A stretch of 64,000 nucleotides of DNA. Source: Acidovorax delafieldii. GTDB taxonomy: Bacteria; Pseudomonadota; Gammaproteobacteria; Burkholderiales; Burkholderiaceae_C. The notes under the pieces were generated by a model. The model was not told where the DNA came from and did no database searches. It worked only from the letters and a program-made list of their open reading frames with translations. Within the stretch, counting starts at the first letter, position 1, and each line of letters begins with the position of its first letter. Below, piece by piece: positions 36,264-44,513 of the stretch. The stretch lies in NCBI RefSeq assembly GCF_007993815.1, contig NZ_VJWE01000012.1, positions 186,001 through 250,000 of the forward strand. The letters are read 5' to 3'. The position numbers and the translations under genes are program-made.

Positions 36264-38332
36264 GCAGCGGCAAGGTTTCGGATCAGGCTTCTTATGTGGT
36301 GGGCGTGGATGTGGGTGGCACGTTCACCGACCTGTTTGTACTGGACGAGCGCGACGGCAGCGCCCGCATCGTCAAGGTGCCCAGCACCCGGGGCGAGGAG
36401 GCGCGCGGTTTCATGAACGGCGTGGCACGTGTGGCCGATTCGGCCGCGCAGATCGCCACCATCGTCCACGGCACCACCGTGGGCACCAATGCGCTGCTGG
36501 AGCGCAAGGTGGCGCGCACCGGCATCATCACCACCCGCGGCTTTCGCGACGTGCTGGAGATGCGCCGCCGCGACCGGCCGCAGACCTGGGGCCTGCGCGG
36601 CAGCTTCGAGCCCATCGTGCCGCGCAACCTGCGCCTGGAGGTGGACGAGCGTGTGCTGGCCGATGGCACGGTGCACACGCCCGTGGACATCGAGCAGGTC
36701 AAGGCCCAGGCGCGCGCGCTGCTGGAGGCGGGCTGCGAGGCCGTCTGTGTGTTCTTCATCAACACCTACGCCAACCCCGCCAACGAACAGGCCGCCGTGG
36801 CCGCCGTGCGCAGCGTGTGGCCCAACCCGCACGTGACGGCCGCCAGCGAGGTGCTGCCCGAGATCCGCGAGTTCGAGCGCTGCTCCACCGCCACGCTCAA
36901 CGCATCCCTGCAGCCCGTGGTAGGCAGCTACCTGGAGCGGCTGGAAGGCGACCTGCGCACGCAGGGCTTTGGCGGCGAGCTGCTCATTGTGCAAAGCAAC
37001 GGCGGCGTGATGTCGCGCCAGACGGCCTGCGATGTGCCGGTGCGCACCGCGCTCTCCGGCCCGGCGGCGGGTGTGATTGCCTGTGCAGCGATAGCGCGTG
37101 CGGCAGGCTTCCCCGATGTGATCACCGGCGACATGGGCGGTACCTCGTTCGACGTGTCCCTCGTGGCGAAGGGCGAGGCGACCCTGGCCGCACAGACGGC
37201 CATTGAATTTGGCATGGTGGTGCGTTCGCCCATGATCCAGATCGAGACCATTGGCGCAGGCGGCGGATCGATTGCCTCGGTGGACGCCAGCGGCATGCTG
37301 CAGGTGGGCCCCGAGTCTGCCGGCAGCATCCCCGGCCCGGCTTGTTATGGACGGGGCAATACGCGCCCCACGGTGACGGATGCCAACGTACTGCTGGGCC
37401 GCATCGCCGCCGACCGGCCCCTGGGCGGTGGCCTGCTGGCCGCCATGGACGCGCAAAAGTCGCGCGACGCCATCGAGACCCATGTGGCCCAACCCCTGGG
37501 CCTGGATGTGATGGCAGCCGCCGAAGCCATCCTCACGGTGGCCAACGCCAAGATGGCGGGCGCCGTGCGCGTGGTGTCCATCGAGCGCGGGCACGACCCG
37601 CGCCAGTTTGCCTACATGCCGTTTGGCGGCGGCGGCGCGCTGCATGTGTGCGCCATGATGCGCGAGGTGGGCGTGGGCACGGGCATCGTGCCGCGCTACC
37701 CCGGCGTCACCTCCGCCCTGGGCTGTGTGATGGCCGACATGCGCCACGACGCGGTGCAGACGCTGAACAAACCCCTGGCCGACCTGGACGTGGCCGACCT
37801 GCGCCAGCGCGTGGCCACACTCGCAGCCACCTGCCAGCAGCGCCTGGATTCGGCGGGCGTGAAGTTTGTGGAAGTGCAGGAAATCATTGCGCTCGACATG
37901 CTCTACGCAGGGCAGACCCACACCGTGCAGGTGCCTGTGGCGGCCGATGCGCTGAGCCACGAGGGCATCCGCGCCGCATTCGAGGCCGCCTACCGCGCCG
38001 CTTTTGGCCGCGTGCTTGACGGCATTGCCGTGCGGGTGATGAACCTGCGCTACGCCCGCGTGGGCGTGCGCCCCAAGTTCGACCTGACGGTGCTGGCACC
38101 GCAGACCACTACCGTGAACCCGTCGCTGGGCGTGCAGCGCGTGTTCCACGCTGGCCGCTGGTGGGACGCCGTGCGCCACGCACGGCTGGACCTGCCCGTT
38201 GGCACCCGCATCGACGGCCCCGCCATCCTGGAGCAGCCCGACACCACGGTGTGGCTGGAGCCTGGCTTCAGCGCCACGGTGGACCCGCTGGGCAACCTGC
38301 TGGTGCGGGCCGACGGGGAGGGCGCAGCATGA
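36260..38332 (+). CDS. Hydantoinase A/oxoprolinase family protein
   Basis: A 690-residue ATP-binding subunit with the ASKHA-type start VVGVDVGGTFTDLFVLD, HGTTVGTNALLERKVARTGI, the segment SGPAAGVIACAAIA and GDMGGTSFDVSLV. The C-terminal barrel ends with RIDGPAILEQPDTTVWLEPG, standard for HyuA. ATGA overlap at both ends couples it to hydantoinase B and to the isochorismatase-fold gene. It should phosphorylate the carbonyl of a cyclic imide, lactam or hydantoin so that the ring can be opened by water. Substrate unknown. Confidence 0.92.
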   Translation: MSSGKVSDQASYVVGVDVGGTFTDLFVLDERDGSARIVKVPSTRGEEARGFMNGVARVADSAAQIATIVHGTTVGTNALLERKVARTGIITTRGFRDVLEMRRRDRPQTWGLRGSFEPIVPRNLRLEVDERVLADGTVHTPVDIEQVKAQARALLEAGCEAVCVFFINTYANPANEQAAVAAVRSVWPNPHVTAASEVLPEIREFERCSTATLNASLQPVVGSYLERLEGDLRTQGFGGELLIVQSNGGVMSRQTACDVPVRTALSGPAAGVIACAAIARAAGFPDVITGDMGGTSFDVSLVAKGEATLAAQTAIEFGMVVRSPMIQIETIGAGGGSIASVDASGMLQVGPESAGSIPGPACYGRGNTRPTVTDANVLLGRIAADRPLGGGLLAAMDAQKSRDAIETHVAQPLGLDVMAAAEAILTVANAKMAGAVRVVSIERGHDPRQFAYMPFGGGGALHVCAMMREVGVGTGIVPRYPGVTSALGCVMADMRHDAVQTLNKPLADLDVADLRQRVATLAATCQQRLDSAGVKFVEVQEIIALDMLYAGQTHTVQVPVAADALSHEGIRAAFEAAYRAAFGRVLDGIAVRVMNLRYARVGVRPKFDLTVLAPQTTTVNPSLGVQRVFHAGRWWDAVRHARLDLPVGTRIDGPAILEQPDTTVWLEPGFSATVDPLGNLLVRADGEGAA

Positions 38333-38964
38333 GCCACGGCACGCCTAACCCGAGCATCGACCCGCGCCACACGGCGCTGGTCATCATCGACCTGCAAAAC
38401 GACTTTTTGGCCCCGGACGGTGCCTATGCACGCGGTGGCGCGGTGAGCTCTGCCGCACAGGCCTTGCCACCCCGGGTGGCAGCAGTGGCCAAGGCACTCA
38501 AGGCGGCGGGCGGCATGGTGGTGGGCAGCCAGTTCACCCTGTGGCCCGATGCGCAGGGCGACCCCATGGTGTCGCCGCACCTCAAGGCTCTGCGCCCGTT
38601 TCTGCGGCGCGGCGACTTTGCGCCCGGCAGCACAGGCCAGGCCCATGTGGCCGAGATCGCAGCGTGGGTGGACGTGTCGGTGTGCAAGGTGGCGTATTCG
38701 GCCTTCTTCAACACCCAGCTCGACTGGGTGCTGCGCCGCGCGGGCATCACCACCGTGGCGGTGTGTGGCATCGTCACGAACGGGGGCGTGGCCAGCACGG
38801 TGCGCGATGCGCACATGCGCGACTACCAGACCCTGGTGCTGTCCGACGGCTGCGCGGCCTTCAAGCAGGCAGTGCATGACACCTCGGTGGCCGACATGGC
38901 CAACGTGGCCCAGGTGCTGACCTGCGCCGACTTTGCTGCCGCTGTGGCCGCCCCTTCCGCATGA
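38329..38964 (+). CDS. Isochorismatase-fold protein lacking the catalytic cysteine
   Basis: A 211-residue protein. Asp21 (VIIDLQNDF) and Lys120 (CKVAYSAFFNTQLDW) of the catalytic triad are present, but the nucleophile position in GIVTNGGVASTVRDA is Gly153, where amidases have Cys (GxxTxxCVxxT). A glycine there is known in true isochorismatases such as EntB and PhzD, which cleave vinyl ethers without a nucleophile. So it may not be an ordinary half-amide hydrolase, contrary to what its position after HyuA suggests. ATG 38329 overlaps the HyuA stop and its own stop overlaps the flavoprotein start. Confidence 0.85.
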   Translation: MSHGTPNPSIDPRHTALVIIDLQNDFLAPDGAYARGGAVSSAAQALPPRVAAVAKALKAAGGMVVGSQFTLWPDAQGDPMVSPHLKALRPFLRRGDFAPGSTGQAHVAEIAAWVDVSVCKVAYSAFFNTQLDWVLRRAGITTVAVCGIVTNGGVASTVRDAHMRDYQTLVLSDGCAAFKQAVHDTSVADMANVAQVLTCADFAAAVAAPSA

Positions 38965-40385
38965 ATGCGCCCATGAGCACCCCCCGCATCTGCCATGCCG
39001 AGCACATGCCCGGCACCGTGGCGCAGGACGCACATGTGCCCGTGCTCATCGTGGGCGGCGGCGCCTGTGGCCTCACGGCGGCGCTGATGTTGCACGATGC
39101 CGGCGTGGACTGCGCGGTGCTGGAGCGCGATGCCACGCCGCTGGGCTCGTCGGCCCTCTCATCCGGCTTTATCCCCGCGCCTGGCACGCAGGCGCAGCGC
39201 GCGGCGGGCATTGATGACAGCCCGGAGCGGTTTGCCGCCGACATCAGCGCCAAGGCCAAGGGCAGGGCGGCGCCCCATTTGGTGCAGGCCTATGCCCAGG
39301 CCATCGGCCCGGCGCTCGATGCACTGCAAGCGCGCCATGGCCTGCAGTGGCAGGTTCTCGATGGATTTTTGTACCCCGGCCACAGCGTGCGCCGCATGCA
39401 CGCCACGCCCGAGAAAACCGGCGTGGGCCTGATGGGCCGCCTGGCCAACGCGGTGACGGCGGTGGACATTCCCCTCATTACCGAAGCCACCGTGCGCGAG
39501 CTGTGGGTCAATGCTCAGCAGCGCGTGATCGGCGTGGGCTACGGGCGGCCTGATGGCACGCTGGAGCACCTGGCCTGCGACGCACTCATCCTGGCCTGCA
39601 ACGGCTTTGGCGGCAACCCGGCCATGGTGCGCGAGCTGCTGCCCGAGATGCGCGACGCCCTGTTCGCCGGCCATACCGGCAACGATGGCAGTGCCATCGC
39701 CTGGGGCCAGGCGCTGGGCGCCCGGCTGGCGGACCTGGGCGGCTACCAGGGCCACGGCTCCTGGGCCATTCCGCAGGGCGCGCTGATTTCGTGGGCGCTG
39801 ATGATGGAAGGCGGTATCCAGGTCAATGCGCTGGGCGAGCGCTTTCACGACGAGACGCAGGGCTACTCCGAAGCCTCGGTGCATGTGCTGGCGCAGCCGG
39901 GCGGCGTGGCGTGGAATGTGTTCGATGCGCCCATCCTCGCATTGGCGCGCAGCTTTCCGGACTTTGTCGATGCCGAGGCAGCCGGTGCGGTAAAGCACTG
40001 TGACAGCGTGCAGGCGCTGGCGGCATTGATCGGCTGCGAAGAATCAAAATTGATAGCAACCCTGGCAAGTACCACTAGCGCTAGCGGCCAGAACGAAGAC
40101 AACCGACGTGTGTTTGCCCGCCCATTGCAGGCGCCGTTCTGCGCGGTCAAGGTGACCGGCGCGCTGTTCCATACCCAGGGCGGGCTGGACATCGACGCCC
40201 AGTGCCGTGTGCTGGGGCAGACCGGCCAGCCATTTCCCAATCTTTTGGCCGCAGGCGGCGCGGCCCGCGGCGTGTCGGGCGATGCGGTGTGGGGTTATCT
40301 CTCCGGCAACGGCCTGCTCAGCGCCGTGGCCGGTGGCTACATCGCCGCGAACACGGCGGCCAGGCTGAACCGTCAGAAAGTGTGA
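38961..40385 (+). CDS. FAD-dependent oxidoreductase, fumarate reductase/3-ketosteroid dehydrogenase type
   Basis: A 474-residue flavoprotein of the FAD_binding_2 family. The dinucleotide fold is VLIVGGGACGLTAALML near residue 30; later motifs are LILACNGFGGNPAMV, the substrate-domain GGLDIDAQCRVL and the FAD-ribose loop NLLAAGGAARGVSG. This family dehydrogenates or reduces C-C bonds next to carboxylates or carbonyls (tricarballylate dehydrogenase, fumarate reductase). In this operon it would convert a saturated to an unsaturated diacid or amide. Residues about 360-376 (ESKLIATLASTTSASG) come from an in-frame repeat copy. No heme-binding CxxCH is present. Confidence 0.88.
   Translation: MNAPMSTPRICHAEHMPGTVAQDAHVPVLIVGGGACGLTAALMLHDAGVDCAVLERDATPLGSSALSSGFIPAPGTQAQRAAGIDDSPERFAADISAKAKGRAAPHLVQAYAQAIGPALDALQARHGLQWQVLDGFLYPGHSVRRMHATPEKTGVGLMGRLANAVTAVDIPLITEATVRELWVNAQQRVIGVGYGRPDGTLEHLACDALILACNGFGGNPAMVRELLPEMRDALFAGHTGNDGSAIAWGQALGARLADLGGYQGHGSWAIPQGALISWALMMEGGIQVNALGERFHDETQGYSEASVHVLAQPGGVAWNVFDAPILALARSFPDFVDAEAAGAVKHCDSVQALAALIGCEESKLIATLASTTSASGQNEDNRRVFARPLQAPFCAVKVTGALFHTQGGLDIDAQCRVLGQTGQPFPNLLAAGGAARGVSGDAVWGYLSGNGLLSAVAGGYIAANTAARLNRQKV
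40040..40090. repeat. Comamonad short repeat, copy 6 (reverse), in frame inside the flavoprotein gene
   Basis: Read on the minus strand: CGCTAGTGGTACTTGCCAGG then GCTATCAATTTTGATTC, closely matching the waaA copy. It is read through in the opposite sense to the waaA copy and still contributes no stop codon. Confidence 0.75.
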
Positions 40386-40389
40386 AGAC

Positions 40390-41253
40390 ATGACCCCTTC
40401 ATCGTTCAAAGAACGCCTCCATGAACCCTGCGCCATCCTGGCCCCCGGCGTCTACGACGCCCTGAGCGCCCTGGTGGCCGAGCAGGCGGGCTTCGAGGCG
40501 CTCTACCTCTCGGGCGCATCGATTGCCTACACCCGCCTGGGCCGCTCCGACGTGGGCCTGACCACCTACACCGAGGTGGAAGACACCCTGGCACGCATCA
40601 CCGAGCGCGTGCGCACGCCGGTCATCGTCGATGCCGACACCGGCTTTGGCAACGCGCTCAACACCCAGCGCACCGTGCGCGGCTTTGAGCGTGCGGGCGC
40701 GGCCATGGTGCAGATCGAAGACCAGGGCTTTCCCAAGCGCTGCGGGCATCTGGATGGCAAGACGGTGGTGCCGGTGGGCGAGATGTGCGGCAAGCTCAAG
40801 GCCGCGCTGGACGCACGCCGCAGCGCCCACACCCTGATTCTGGCCCGCACCGACGCGCTGGCCGTGGAGGGCATCGACGCCGCATTCGACCGCGCCGAGG
40901 CGTACCTGGAATGTGGTGTGGATGCGCTTTTCATCGAAGCCTTGCGCACCCCCGAGCAGATGGACGCGGCCTGCCAGCGCTTTGCCCACCGCATCCCGCT
41001 GCTGGCCAACATGGTCGAAGGCGGCAAGACACCGATCCAGAGCGCGGCCGAGCTGCAGCAGCGCGGCTTTCGCATCGTGATCTTCCCCGGCGGCACCGCC
41101 CGCGCCGTGGCGCACACGCTGCAGGGCTACTACGCCAGCCTGCACACGCACCAGACCACAGCGCCCTTCAAGGACCGGATGATGGACTTTGACGGCCTGA
41201 ATGCGCTGATCGGCACGCCCGAACTGATGGCACAGGGTCGCCAGTACGAGTAG
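40390..41253 (+). CDS. Isocitrate lyase/PEP mutase superfamily lyase
   Basis: A 287-residue TIM-barrel lyase. It has the metal site VIVDADTGFGNALNTQRTV (Asp81, Asp83), the acidic IEDQGFPKRCGH and the catalytic Cys118 in KRCGH that lyases (isocitrate, 2-methylisocitrate, 2,3-dimethylmalate) have and PEP mutases or oxaloacetate decarboxylases lack. Retro-aldol cleavage of a 2-hydroxy-dicarboxylate such as a substituted malate, giving pyruvate or glyoxylate plus a carboxylic acid, is the best prediction. It starts four bases after the flavoprotein stop and is the last gene of the run. Confidence 0.9.
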   Translation: MTPSSFKERLHEPCAILAPGVYDALSALVAEQAGFEALYLSGASIAYTRLGRSDVGLTTYTEVEDTLARITERVRTPVIVDADTGFGNALNTQRTVRGFERAGAAMVQIEDQGFPKRCGHLDGKTVVPVGEMCGKLKAALDARRSAHTLILARTDALAVEGIDAAFDRAEAYLECGVDALFIEALRTPEQMDAACQRFAHRIPLLANMVEGGKTPIQSAAELQQRGFRIVIFPGGTARAVAHTLQGYYASLHTHQTTAPFKDRMMDFDGLNALIGTPELMAQGRQYE

Positions 41254-41279
41254 CCCCCCAAGGGGTAAAGGCCAATGCC

Positions 41280-41299
41280 CCCGCCCGCACTGCGGCGGG
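41280..41299. terminator. GC hairpin after the catabolic run
   Basis: CCCGCC / GGCGGG with inner GCA / TGC pairing, 27 bases after the lyase stop. There is no T-tract, so it is only a possible terminator for the gene run. Confidence 0.4.
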
Positions 41300-41358
41300 T
41301 GAGGGCGCGTACCATGCCGTGAACGTTTTTCCCCCGAAACTGCATGGAGACCTCCCAC

Positions 41359-41901
41359 ATGGCCCACAACCCACAAACCATCACCCTGGGCGGCGGCTGC
41401 TTCTGGTGCACCGAAGCCGTGTTCGACCGCGTGCGCGGCATCACCGATGTGGAAAGCGGCTACACCAACGGCCACACCATCAACCCCAGCTATGAGCAGA
41501 TCTGCCAGGGCGACACCGGCCACGCCGAGGTGGTGCGACTGACGTTCGATGCCGACGAGATCAGCCTGGAGGAGATCCTGGAAATCTTCTTCCACACCCA
41601 CGACCCGACCACGCTCAACCGCCAGGGCAATGATGTGGGCACGCAATACCGCAGCGGTATTTACTACGACAACCCCGAACACGGCGAAATCGCCAACACC
41701 ATGATCCGCCAGATGTCGCAAGACAAGCTGTTTGGCGCGCCCATCACCACCGAGGTGAAGCCGCTCTCGAACTACAGCACGGCCGAGGCCTACCACCAGG
41801 ACTACTTTGCCAACCACCCCAACGCGGGGTATTGCGCGTTTGTGGTGGGGCCGAAGGTGGAGAAGTTTCGCAAGACGTTTGCGCGGTATTTGAAGGGCTG
41901 A
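41359..41901 (+). CDS. msrA: Peptide-methionine (S)-S-oxide reductase
   Basis: A 180-residue MsrA repairing oxidised methionine. The active site GGGCFWC has the nucleophilic Cys14, followed by VFDRVRGITDVESGYTNG, and GHAEVVRLTFD, all diagnostic. Start ATG 41359 has GGAG upstream (41347-41350); an ATG at 41344 would add five residues. A degenerate fragment of the comamonad repeat (GCGCTAGCAGCT) lies just after the stop. It appears to be a single-gene unit between the catabolic run and the zinc module. Confidence 0.95.
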   Translation: MAHNPQTITLGGGCFWCTEAVFDRVRGITDVESGYTNGHTINPSYEQICQGDTGHAEVVRLTFDADEISLEEILEIFFHTHDPTTLNRQGNDVGTQYRSGIYYDNPEHGEIANTMIRQMSQDKLFGAPITTEVKPLSNYSTAEAYHQDYFANHPNAGYCAFVVGPKVEKFRKTFARYLKG

Positions 41902-42004
41902 CGCTGACGCGCTAGCAGCTGCCAAAAGGGGCGGGATCCGGGTCTTGCGCTTTGGGCTCAATGCCTGGAGGGAGCAAATTCGCTCAGAGCGAGGCCGCAG
42001 GCAG

Positions 42005-42031
42005 GCATAATGCAACCCGATTGCGTTATGC
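42005..42031 (+). promoter_or_regulatory. Zur/Fur-type palindrome upstream of the Zur-like gene
   Basis: GCATAATGCAA and TTGCGTTATGC form an inverted repeat with 10 of 11 positions matching around a five-base centre. It overlaps an in-frame ATG at 42010, which argues that translation starts at 42052 and that this is the autoregulatory operator of the zinc operon. Confidence 0.65.
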
Positions 42032-42051
42032 ACCGTTCGTACGCGCCACCC

Positions 42052-42537
42052 ATGTCCGCACCGCCTCTTCCACACGCACACGGCATCCAGCCCTGGTCCC
42101 TCCCAGTCGGAATGCGCGCCACCCGCGCCACACGGGCGTTGGCGGCAGTGTACGAAGCCCGGCCGGACGCGGCCCTGTCAGAGCCCGAGGTCGAGGCGGC
42201 CCTGGCTGCAGCGGGCGTTGCGGTCAACAAGGTCACGGTCTACCGCCTGCTTGACCGTTTTGCTGCCGCAGGGCTGCTGCACAAGCAGATCGATGCCGGC
42301 CGCGTGACGCGCTACGCGTTGGCCCCACAGGGGGAGGAGGGCGCGGCACCGCGGTTTGAATGCGACGACTGCCACCGCCAGTTTCGCCTGTCGCAGGGTT
42401 CTGCCAAGGTGCAAAAGGCGCTCCAGCAGGTGTTGCAGGCGCTGGCCACTGCGGGGCATGAGAGTCTGGCAGTGGACGTTGCAGTGCACGGGCGCTGTGC
42501 CGACTGCGCGCACCCGGCAGAGGGCGCTGCCGCATGA
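42052..42537 (+). CDS. Fur family regulator, Zur-like
   Basis: A 161-residue Fur-family protein. The winged helix contains LSEPEVEAALAAAGVAVNKVTVYRLLDRF with the conserved VNKVTVYRLLDRF recognition helix; two CxxC pairs (ECDDC and RCADC) form the structural zinc site. The linked ABC, DUF3299 and ZnuD-like genes and the upstream palindrome favour Zur over Fur. It starts at ATG 42052 rather than 42010 because the palindrome covers the earlier codon. Its stop overlaps the next gene (ATGA), so regulator and transporter are expressed together and repressed by zinc. Confidence 0.83.
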   Translation: MSAPPLPHAHGIQPWSLPVGMRATRATRALAAVYEARPDAALSEPEVEAALAAAGVAVNKVTVYRLLDRFAAAGLLHKQIDAGRVTRYALAPQGEEGAAPRFECDDCHRQFRLSQGSAKVQKALQQVLQALATAGHESLAVDVAVHGRCADCAHPAEGAAA

Positions 42538-43217
42538 TCCGCACCCGGGGGCTTTCCTACACCTATGCCACGGGTGGCGCCGCGCCGCTGCGCTTTCCGG
42601 ATGTGGACCTGCGCCAGGGCGGCACGCTGCTGCTGCGCGGGCGCTCGGGCACCGGCAAGTCCACCTGGCTGGCGCTGATGGCCGGCCTGCGCGGTGCCAG
42701 TGGCGGCGACCTGTTTGTGGCGGGCACCCAGCTGGGCACGCAGCGGGGGGCCGAGATCGATGCCTGGCGCGCGCGCACCATTGGCTTCTTGCCGCAAAAG
42801 CTGTACCTCAGCAGCGCACTCACCGTGGCGGACAACCTGGCGCTGGCGTACTTTGCGGCCGGGCTGCCGCGTGACGATGCGGCCATCCACCGCGCGCTCA
42901 CCCAAGTGGGTGTGGCCGAGCTGGCCGCCCGCAAGCCGCATCAGCTCTCCGGCGGGCAGGCGCAGCGCGTGGCGCTGGCGCGGGCCGTCCTTTTGGCGCC
43001 GCAAGTGCTGCTGGCTGACGAGCCCACGGCCAGTCTGGACGACGAGGCGGCGGCCGATGCATTGGCCCTGCTGCAGCACAGCGCCGCTGCCTGTGATGCC
43101 AGCCTGGTGATTGCCACGCATGACCAGCGTGTGGTGTCCGCCCTGGCAGGTGTCCAGACCCTCAATTTGAATGAAATCGGCACGGAGCGCCGGTTGAATA
43201 TGCCTGAACAGCTATGA
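42534..43217 (+). CDS. ABC transporter ATPase, LolD/MacB-like (PA4064 type)
   Basis: A 227-residue ATPase: Walker A RGRSGTGKSTWLALMAG, signature QLSGGQAQRVALARAVL, Walker B VLLADEPTASLDDE, H-loop IATHDQRVV. This is the LolD/MacB subgroup partnering FtsX-fold permeases that move or release envelope substrates without solute import. Its last residues (RLNMPEQL) are read from a copy of the comamonad repeat, which also supplies the start codon of the permease gene. Similar ATPase/permease/DUF3299 sets are induced by zinc starvation in Pseudomonas aeruginosa (PA4063-PA4066). Confidence 0.87.
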   Translation: MIRTRGLSYTYATGGAAPLRFPDVDLRQGGTLLLRGRSGTGKSTWLALMAGLRGASGGDLFVAGTQLGTQRGAEIDAWRARTIGFLPQKLYLSSALTVADNLALAYFAAGLPRDDAAIHRALTQVGVAELAARKPHQLSGGQAQRVALARAVLLAPQVLLADEPTASLDDEAAADALALLQHSAAACDASLVIATHDQRVVSALAGVQTLNLNEIGTERRLNMPEQL

Positions 43218-43230
43218 ACTCAGGAGTATT
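43187..43230. repeat. Comamonad short repeat, copy 7, forming the ATPase/permease junction
   Basis: GCGCCGGTTGAATATGCCTG then CAGCTATGAACTCAGGAG aligns with the waaA copy (GCGCTAGTGGATCATGCCTC, CAGCTATCAA). The stop of the ATPase gene and the ATG of the permease gene both lie inside it. Confidence 0.65.
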
Positions 43231-44452
43231 CAAACTCGCCCGCCTGTCCTGGCGCTACCTGTGGTCCCGCCCGCTGGCCGCCGTGCTCAACCTGCTGGTG
43301 CTCACACTGGGCCTGGCCGCCATCACTTTGGTGCTGCTGGTGGCCACACAGCTCGACAAGGCGTTTGAGCGCGACCTGAGTGGCATCGACCTGGTGGTGG
43401 GCGCCAAGGGCAGCCCGCTGCAGCTGATCCTGGCGGGCGTGTTCCACATCGACGTGCCCACGGGCAACATTCCGCTGCAAGAGGTGCAGGCGCTGCAGAA
43501 GAACCCGCTGGTGGCGCAGGTCATCCCGCTGAGCCTGGGCGACAGCTACCAGGGCTTTCGCATCGTGGGCACCACGCCCGACTACGTGGCGCACTATGAG
43601 GCCCGGTTGGCCGAAGGCGCGCTGTGGCAGCAGCCCATGGACGCAGTGCTGGGCGCCAGCGTGGCGCGGGGCATTGTCAAAGCCAGCCATCAAGGCGGGC
43701 CGCTGGTGGGGGCCACCTTCATTGGCAGCCACGGCGTGGGTGGAGGAGGGCACGCCCATGGCAACCACCCCTACCGTGTAAGCGGCGTACTGGCGCCCTG
43801 CGGCTGTGTGCTGGACCGATTGATCCTGACCAGCACCGAATCCGTCTGGATGGTGCACGAGACCGCCACGGCCAACGATGCTGAAGACCTGGAAATCATG
43901 AAGGAAGAGCGTGAGGTGACCGTAGCCCTGGTGCGCTACCGCACGCCCATGGCGGCCATCACGCTGCCACGCCTGATCAACGGCGGCACCTCGATGCAGG
44001 CGGCGGCGCCCGCCATCGAGGTCACGCGCCTGCTGCGCCTGCTGGGCGTGGGTGCCGATGTACTGCGCGCATTCGGCGGCGTACTGCTGGCCGTGGCCGC
44101 GCTCAGCGTGTTCATCGCGCTGTGGAATGCCGTTCGCGAGCGCCGCGCCGACCTGGCCATGCTGCGCATGCTGGGCGCGCCGCCGGGCCGGGTGGCCGGG
44201 CTGGTGCTATGGGAGGCGCTGTGGCTGGCCGCGCTCGCGTCCATCCTGGGGCTGCTGCTGGGGCACGGCCTGGCCCAGGCCTTGGGCTGGGCACTACAGG
44301 CGCAGGGCTTGCTGCCGGTGACGGGCTGGATCTGGCTGCCCGCCGAAGCCGGGGTGCCGCTGCTGGCCGCAGGCGTGGCGGCCTTGGCGGCGCTGCTGCC
44401 CGCCATGCAGGCCTACCGCACCGATGTGGCCGACTTGTTGAGCCAGCCCTGA
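43214..44452 (+). CDS. FtsX/MacB-like ABC transporter permease (PA4065 type)
   Basis: A 412-residue permease with one N-terminal helix (about 25-50), a periplasmic MacB-like domain (about 50-290) and three C-terminal helices (about 290-400) of FtsX type: VFIALWNAVRERRADLAMLRMLGAP. The periplasmic part includes a histidine-rich SHGVGGGGHAHGNH loop near residue 175 and GAKGSPLQLILAG. This topology does not import solute; it probably drives removal or maturation of a periplasmic or lipoprotein substrate. It is the partner of the ATPase encoded just upstream. Confidence 0.88.
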   Translation: MNSGVFKLARLSWRYLWSRPLAAVLNLLVLTLGLAAITLVLLVATQLDKAFERDLSGIDLVVGAKGSPLQLILAGVFHIDVPTGNIPLQEVQALQKNPLVAQVIPLSLGDSYQGFRIVGTTPDYVAHYEARLAEGALWQQPMDAVLGASVARGIVKASHQGGPLVGATFIGSHGVGGGGHAHGNHPYRVSGVLAPCGCVLDRLILTSTESVWMVHETATANDAEDLEIMKEEREVTVALVRYRTPMAAITLPRLINGGTSMQAAAPAIEVTRLLRLLGVGADVLRAFGGVLLAVAALSVFIALWNAVRERRADLAMLRMLGAPPGRVAGLVLWEALWLAALASILGLLLGHGLAQALGWALQAQGLLPVTGWIWLPAEAGVPLLAAGVAALAALLPAMQAYRTDVADLLSQP

Positions 44453-44513
44453 TGCGGCCCCCCGAGTTCTGACCTCCATAAACCCTCTAGCCACTCAACC
44501 TGAAAGTCTTTCC

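Noticed and set aside
36224-38179. 651-codon open frame antisense to the hydantoinase A gene
   Set aside because: Composition is that of a shadow frame (His, Gly, Ala repeats) and the sense strand holds all HyuA motifs.
38329-38964. N-carbamoylsarcosine or maleamate amidase
   Set aside because: The position fits, but the catalytic cysteine is replaced by glycine.
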